From Candidatus Solibacter usitatus (GTDB lineage Bacteria; Acidobacteriota; Terriglobia; Bryobacterales; Bryobacteraceae), in assembly GCA_016213245.1 (NCBI GenBank), contig JACRBC010000085.1:1-52456 (forward strand): a DNA stretch of 52,456 bases. The letters are read 5' to 3'. The notes under the pieces are model-generated. The model worked only from the letters and a program-made list of their open reading frames with translations. It had not been told where the DNA came from and did no database searches. Both the position numbers and the translations under genes were made by a program. Positions 50,176-52,456 of the stretch are shown here, piece after piece (the stretch's first letter is position 1; each line of letters opens with the position of its first letter).

Positions 50176-51690
50176 ATGGAATTCCTTTTCAACAGCCTTC
50201 TTGAACTGATCACACAGACGTCGACCAACCTGCCGCCGGACGTGCGCGCGGCAATGGGCATGGCATTGAGGAACGAGACGCCGGGGACGCAGTCGCACCA
50301 GGCGCTGTCCATCATGGCGACCAACATCGACATGGCGCATGAGGACGAGGGTCCGATCTGCCAGGACACGGGCATGCCGACGTTCATCGTGCACACGCCG
50401 GTGGGCGTGAGCCAGATGGCCATCGCGCGGCAGATTCGCGAAGCGGTGGCCGAGGCGACCCGGCGCGGGAAGCTGCGGCCGAACTCGGTGGATTCGCTCA
50501 GCGGGATGAACTCGGGCAACAACCTGGGAGCGGAGACGCCGGTGATCCACTTCGAGCAGTGGGAAGAGGACGAGATCGAGGTGAAGCTGGTGCTGAAGGG
50601 CGGCGGCTGCGAGAACAAGAACATCCAGTACTCGCTGCCGTGCGAGTTGGAGCATCTGGGCAAGGCGGGACGCGATCTGGCGGGCGTGAAGAAGTGCATC
50701 CTGCACGCGGTGTGGCAGGCGCAGGGACAGGGCTGCGCGCCCGGGGCGATCGGCGTGTGCATCGGCAGCGACCGGGCGCACGGCTACAGCCTGGCCAAGA
50801 TGCAGCTCTTCCGCACGCTGGACGACACGAATGCGAATCCGGAACTGGCGGCGCTGGAATCCGAGATCATGGCCGAGGCCAACACGCTGGGCATCGGCGC
50901 GATGGGATTGGGCGGGGTGGCGGCGCTGATCGGCTGCAAGGTGACGGCGGCCAACCGGCTGCCGGCGAGCTTCTTCGTGTCGGTGGCCTACGACTGCTGG
51001 GCGTTCCGGCGGCTGGGCATCCGCATGGACGCAAAGTCCGGAGCGATCACCGGGTGGTTGTACCGCGATCCGTCGCGGGCGGTGGAGCGGATGGCCAAGG
51101 AGAGCGGGTTCCCGCTGAGCGGGCGGGAGGTGATCCTGACGCCGCCGCTGACGGCGGAGCAGATGCGGGCGCTGAAGGTGGGCGACGTGGTGCTGATCCG
51201 CGGCGAGATGTTCACCGGGCGCGACGCGGTGCACGCGCACCTGATGAAGAACGCGCCGCCGGTGGACTTGAACGGGGCGGTGCTTTATCACTGCGGCCCG
51301 GTGATGCTGAAGGAGGGGGACGAGTGGCACGTGAAGGCGGCGGGGCCGACGACATCGTCGCGGGAAGAGCCGTACCAGGCAGACGTGCTGCGCAACTATG
51401 GCGTGAAGGCGGTGGTGGGCAAGGGCGGCATGGGAAAGAAGACGCTGGCGGGCTTAGAGGAGTGCGGCGCGGTGTACCTGCACGGGGTCGGCGGCGCGGC
51501 GCAGTTCTATGCCCGGACGGTGAAGAAGGTGCTGGGCGTGCACCTGTTCGAGTTTGGGGTGCCGGAGGCCATGTGGCATCTTCAAGTGGAGGATTTCATG
51601 GCGATTGTGACAATGGACGCACACGGCAATTCGCTGCACGCAGAGGTGGAGAAGGCGACCGGCGAGGCGCTGAAGAGCTTGGGGGCGTAG
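50176..51690 (+). CDS. fumarate hydratase class I (iron-sulfur, single chain)
   Basis: 504 residues from the ATG at 50176 (GGGAGAG upstream). Alpha and beta halves are fused. Cluster ligands expected among C62 (ICQDTGMPTF), C145 (GGGCENKN) and C187 (QGQGCAPGA); C195 follows in IGVCIGSD. The C-terminal half has the beta-type signature VLYHCGPVM and KGGMGKKTLAGL. It interconverts fumarate and L-malate in the citric acid cycle and needs a labile 4Fe-4S cluster, so it is oxygen-sensitive. The symbol fumA would also fit, but subtype naming is avoided. It stands alone before tRNA-Phe. Confidence 0.95.
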   Translation: MEFLFNSLLELITQTSTNLPPDVRAAMGMALRNETPGTQSHQALSIMATNIDMAHEDEGPICQDTGMPTFIVHTPVGVSQMAIARQIREAVAEATRRGKLRPNSVDSLSGMNSGNNLGAETPVIHFEQWEEDEIEVKLVLKGGGCENKNIQYSLPCELEHLGKAGRDLAGVKKCILHAVWQAQGQGCAPGAIGVCIGSDRAHGYSLAKMQLFRTLDDTNANPELAALESEIMAEANTLGIGAMGLGGVAALIGCKVTAANRLPASFFVSVAYDCWAFRRLGIRMDAKSGAITGWLYRDPSRAVERMAKESGFPLSGREVILTPPLTAEQMRALKVGDVVLIRGEMFTGRDAVHAHLMKNAPPVDLNGAVLYHCGPVMLKEGDEWHVKAAGPTTSSREEPYQADVLRNYGVKAVVGKGGMGKKTLAGLEECGAVYLHGVGGAAQFYARTVKKVLGVHLFEFGVPEAMWHLQVEDFMAIVTMDAHGNSLHAEVEKATGEALKSLGA

Positions 51691-51751
51691 TCTCAGGCGG
51701 GCGCGATAGCACGGTGTGCGGGCGATTTGGTAAACTGGCTAAGTAGCCGAT

Positions 51752-51827
51752 GGCCAGGTAGCTCAGTTGGTAGAGCGCGGCCCTGAAAAGGCCGGCGTCG
51801 GCGGTTCAAGTCCGTCCCTGGCCACCA
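51752..51827 (+). tRNA. tRNA-Phe (GAA)
   Basis: 76 nt cloverleaf: acceptor GGCCAGG/CCTGGCC, D arm GCTC/GAGC, anticodon stem CGGCC/GGCCG with loop CTGAAAA and anticodon GAA at 51785-51787, 5-nt variable loop, T loop TTCAAGT, and an encoded CCA end. The 3' end could serve as an attachment site for an integrating element. Confidence 0.97.
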
Positions 51828-52001
51828 TCCTTTCAACGACTTACAGCCCCTCCTCCCGTCAAGTCTGTTCCACTCTGTTCCAATTCCACAACCAAGATGG
51901 CCCGGTGGAGTTCGCCTCAACGCAGAGTGAAGCAAGGCTGACAAACCCTCACTTGGACAGAAATGGGACAGCCTCATCCCCTCGTGGGAAGGAGGTCGCC
52001 A

Positions 52002-52142
52002 GTGCGACAAGTCCGCAACTTCATTGAGCGACATGCTGACACAGCTTGCCTCGTTTTGTTCGCCGTCAATGCCGCCGCGTGGCAAGTGCTGGGGGTGCTG
52101 CTTGCCCTCCATCTCCTGCTCGCTTCCGGAGGTGGCCGATGA
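52002..52142 (+). CDS. 46-residue hydrophobic peptide with a perfect ribosome binding site
   Basis: GTG start at 52002 preceded by AAGGAGGT with a 5-nt gap, the strongest Shine-Dalgarno sequence in the window. The peptide has a charged head (MRQVRNFIERHADTA) and one membrane helix (VLGVLLALHLLLA), ending ASGGGR. Its TGA overlaps the ATG of the following gene (ATGA, 52139-52142), so the two are coupled. Size and topology recall small membrane toxins or phage-type peptides, but there is no family match. It lies 175 nt after tRNA-Phe. Confidence 0.6.
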   Translation: MRQVRNFIERHADTACLVLFAVNAAAWQVLGVLLALHLLLASGGGR

Positions 52143-52456
52143 CACGCCGCCTCACCCTCACCTCACCCACGATACCCTTTCCAGATAGTGTATCGGGCCA
52201 AGTGGTTGATAACACGGCACAAGGGCCGAGTCCACGGGCAAAGTGCCCAAGTACGATACAAAACTCAGGCTCAGATGTCAGCCCGGACCATGCCGCATGC
52301 GGACGGTTGGGCGGACGTCCGCGTGTCCCCGTCGACCCAGACGCCGTCCGCCGCCTGCGCGACCAGGGCCTCGCTTGGCGGGAGCTGGCCAAGCGGCTGG
52401 GGGTGGGCGTTGGGACGTGCCGCCGGGCGATAGGGGTGGCGAAGGTAGGCGGCGGC
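52139..52456 (+). CDS. helix-turn-helix protein, 3' end beyond the window
   Basis: 106 codons open to the window end; ATG at 52139 overlapping the previous stop. The first 50 residues are unremarkable. Then GRPRVPVDPDAVRRLRDQG and LAWRELAKRLGVGVGTCRRAI form a clear helix-turn-helix of the kind found at the C-terminus of serine recombinases/Hin-like proteins and stand-alone DNA-binding proteins. No catalytic recombinase domain precedes it. Position after a tRNA gene suggests an integrated element or its remnant. Confidence 0.65.
   Translation, partial: MTRRLTLTSPTIPFPDSVSGQVVDNTAQGPSPRAKCPSTIQNSGSDVSPDHAACGRLGGRPRVPVDPDAVRRLRDQGLAWRELAKRLGVGVGTCRRAIGVAKVGGG

Noticed and set aside
51693..52145. 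Minus-strand 150-residue frame with TDLNRRRRPFQGRALPTE
   Set aside because: It is the antisense reading of tRNA-Phe, a well-known spurious protein; no ribosome binding site or domain.

Overview
The window is 52.5 kb of high-GC bacterial DNA with short gaps and many overlapping start/stop codons. Hopanoid-modifying genes (HpnI/HpnJ type), several Tat-exported Gfo/Idh/MocA oxidoreductases, a small gene opening with the ANRANALKSTGPRTP motif, a CarD regulator and dispersed hairpin repeats in and between genes suggest an Acidobacteriota genome of the Bryobacterales/Solibacter kind. This is an inference from gene content; there is no rRNA in the window.

Left to right. 1-3.1 kb: 3' part of an RND efflux pump and its periplasmic adaptor. 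3.1-6.8 kb: a less codon-biased insert with a WD40 protein and a TlpA-like thioredoxin. 6.8-10.1 kb (minus): hopanoid tailoring operon hpnJ - two half-size DMT membrane proteins - hpnI. 10.1-15.7 kb (minus): four overlapping genes for a carbohydrate route (sialate O-acetylesterase-like, heparinase-like, NAD epimerase-like, DapA-like aldolase). 15.9-17.1 kb: Gfo/Idh/MocA oxidoreductase, followed by a broken gene. 18.2-21.1 kb: YtrA-like GntR repressor and an ABC exporter. 21.2-21.7 kb: BrnT/BrnA-like toxin-antitoxin. 21.9-31.2 kb: a long, tightly coupled plus-strand run (ACT protein, sirtuin, LarC, MetG, TatD, polyprenyl diphosphate synthase, an unrecognised exported protein, a sugar isomerase). 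31.5-36.1 kb: CarD, then a zinc-finger/membrane/LamG-like protein with a TPR partner. 36.1-40.3 kb: an APH-type kinase, histidine phosphatase, acyl-CoA dehydrogenase and oxidoreductase operon resembling the domain set of human ACAD10/11. 40.6-42.6 kb: a second zinc-finger + TPR pair. 42.6-51.7 kb: housekeeping and transport genes (RsuA-type pseudouridine synthase, O-antigen ligase, SixA, CCA transferase, APC permease, zinc-ribbon protein, HlyD adaptor, fumarase). 51.75 kb: tRNA-Phe, followed by a tiny membrane peptide gene coupled to an HTH protein that runs off the end.

Three things stand out. First, a 20-nt hairpin repeat (CCGC-GA-CC-GTAA-GG-GA-GCGG type: stem, tandem G.A, GNNA-type loop) occurs inside three different coding genes with compensating base changes, always in frame. 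Second, the zinc-finger + TPR gene pair occurs twice and may be an undescribed envelope system. Third, the plus strand is C-rich up to about 30 kb and G-rich from about 32 to 51.7 kb whatever the gene direction, so GC skew changes sign near 31 kb.
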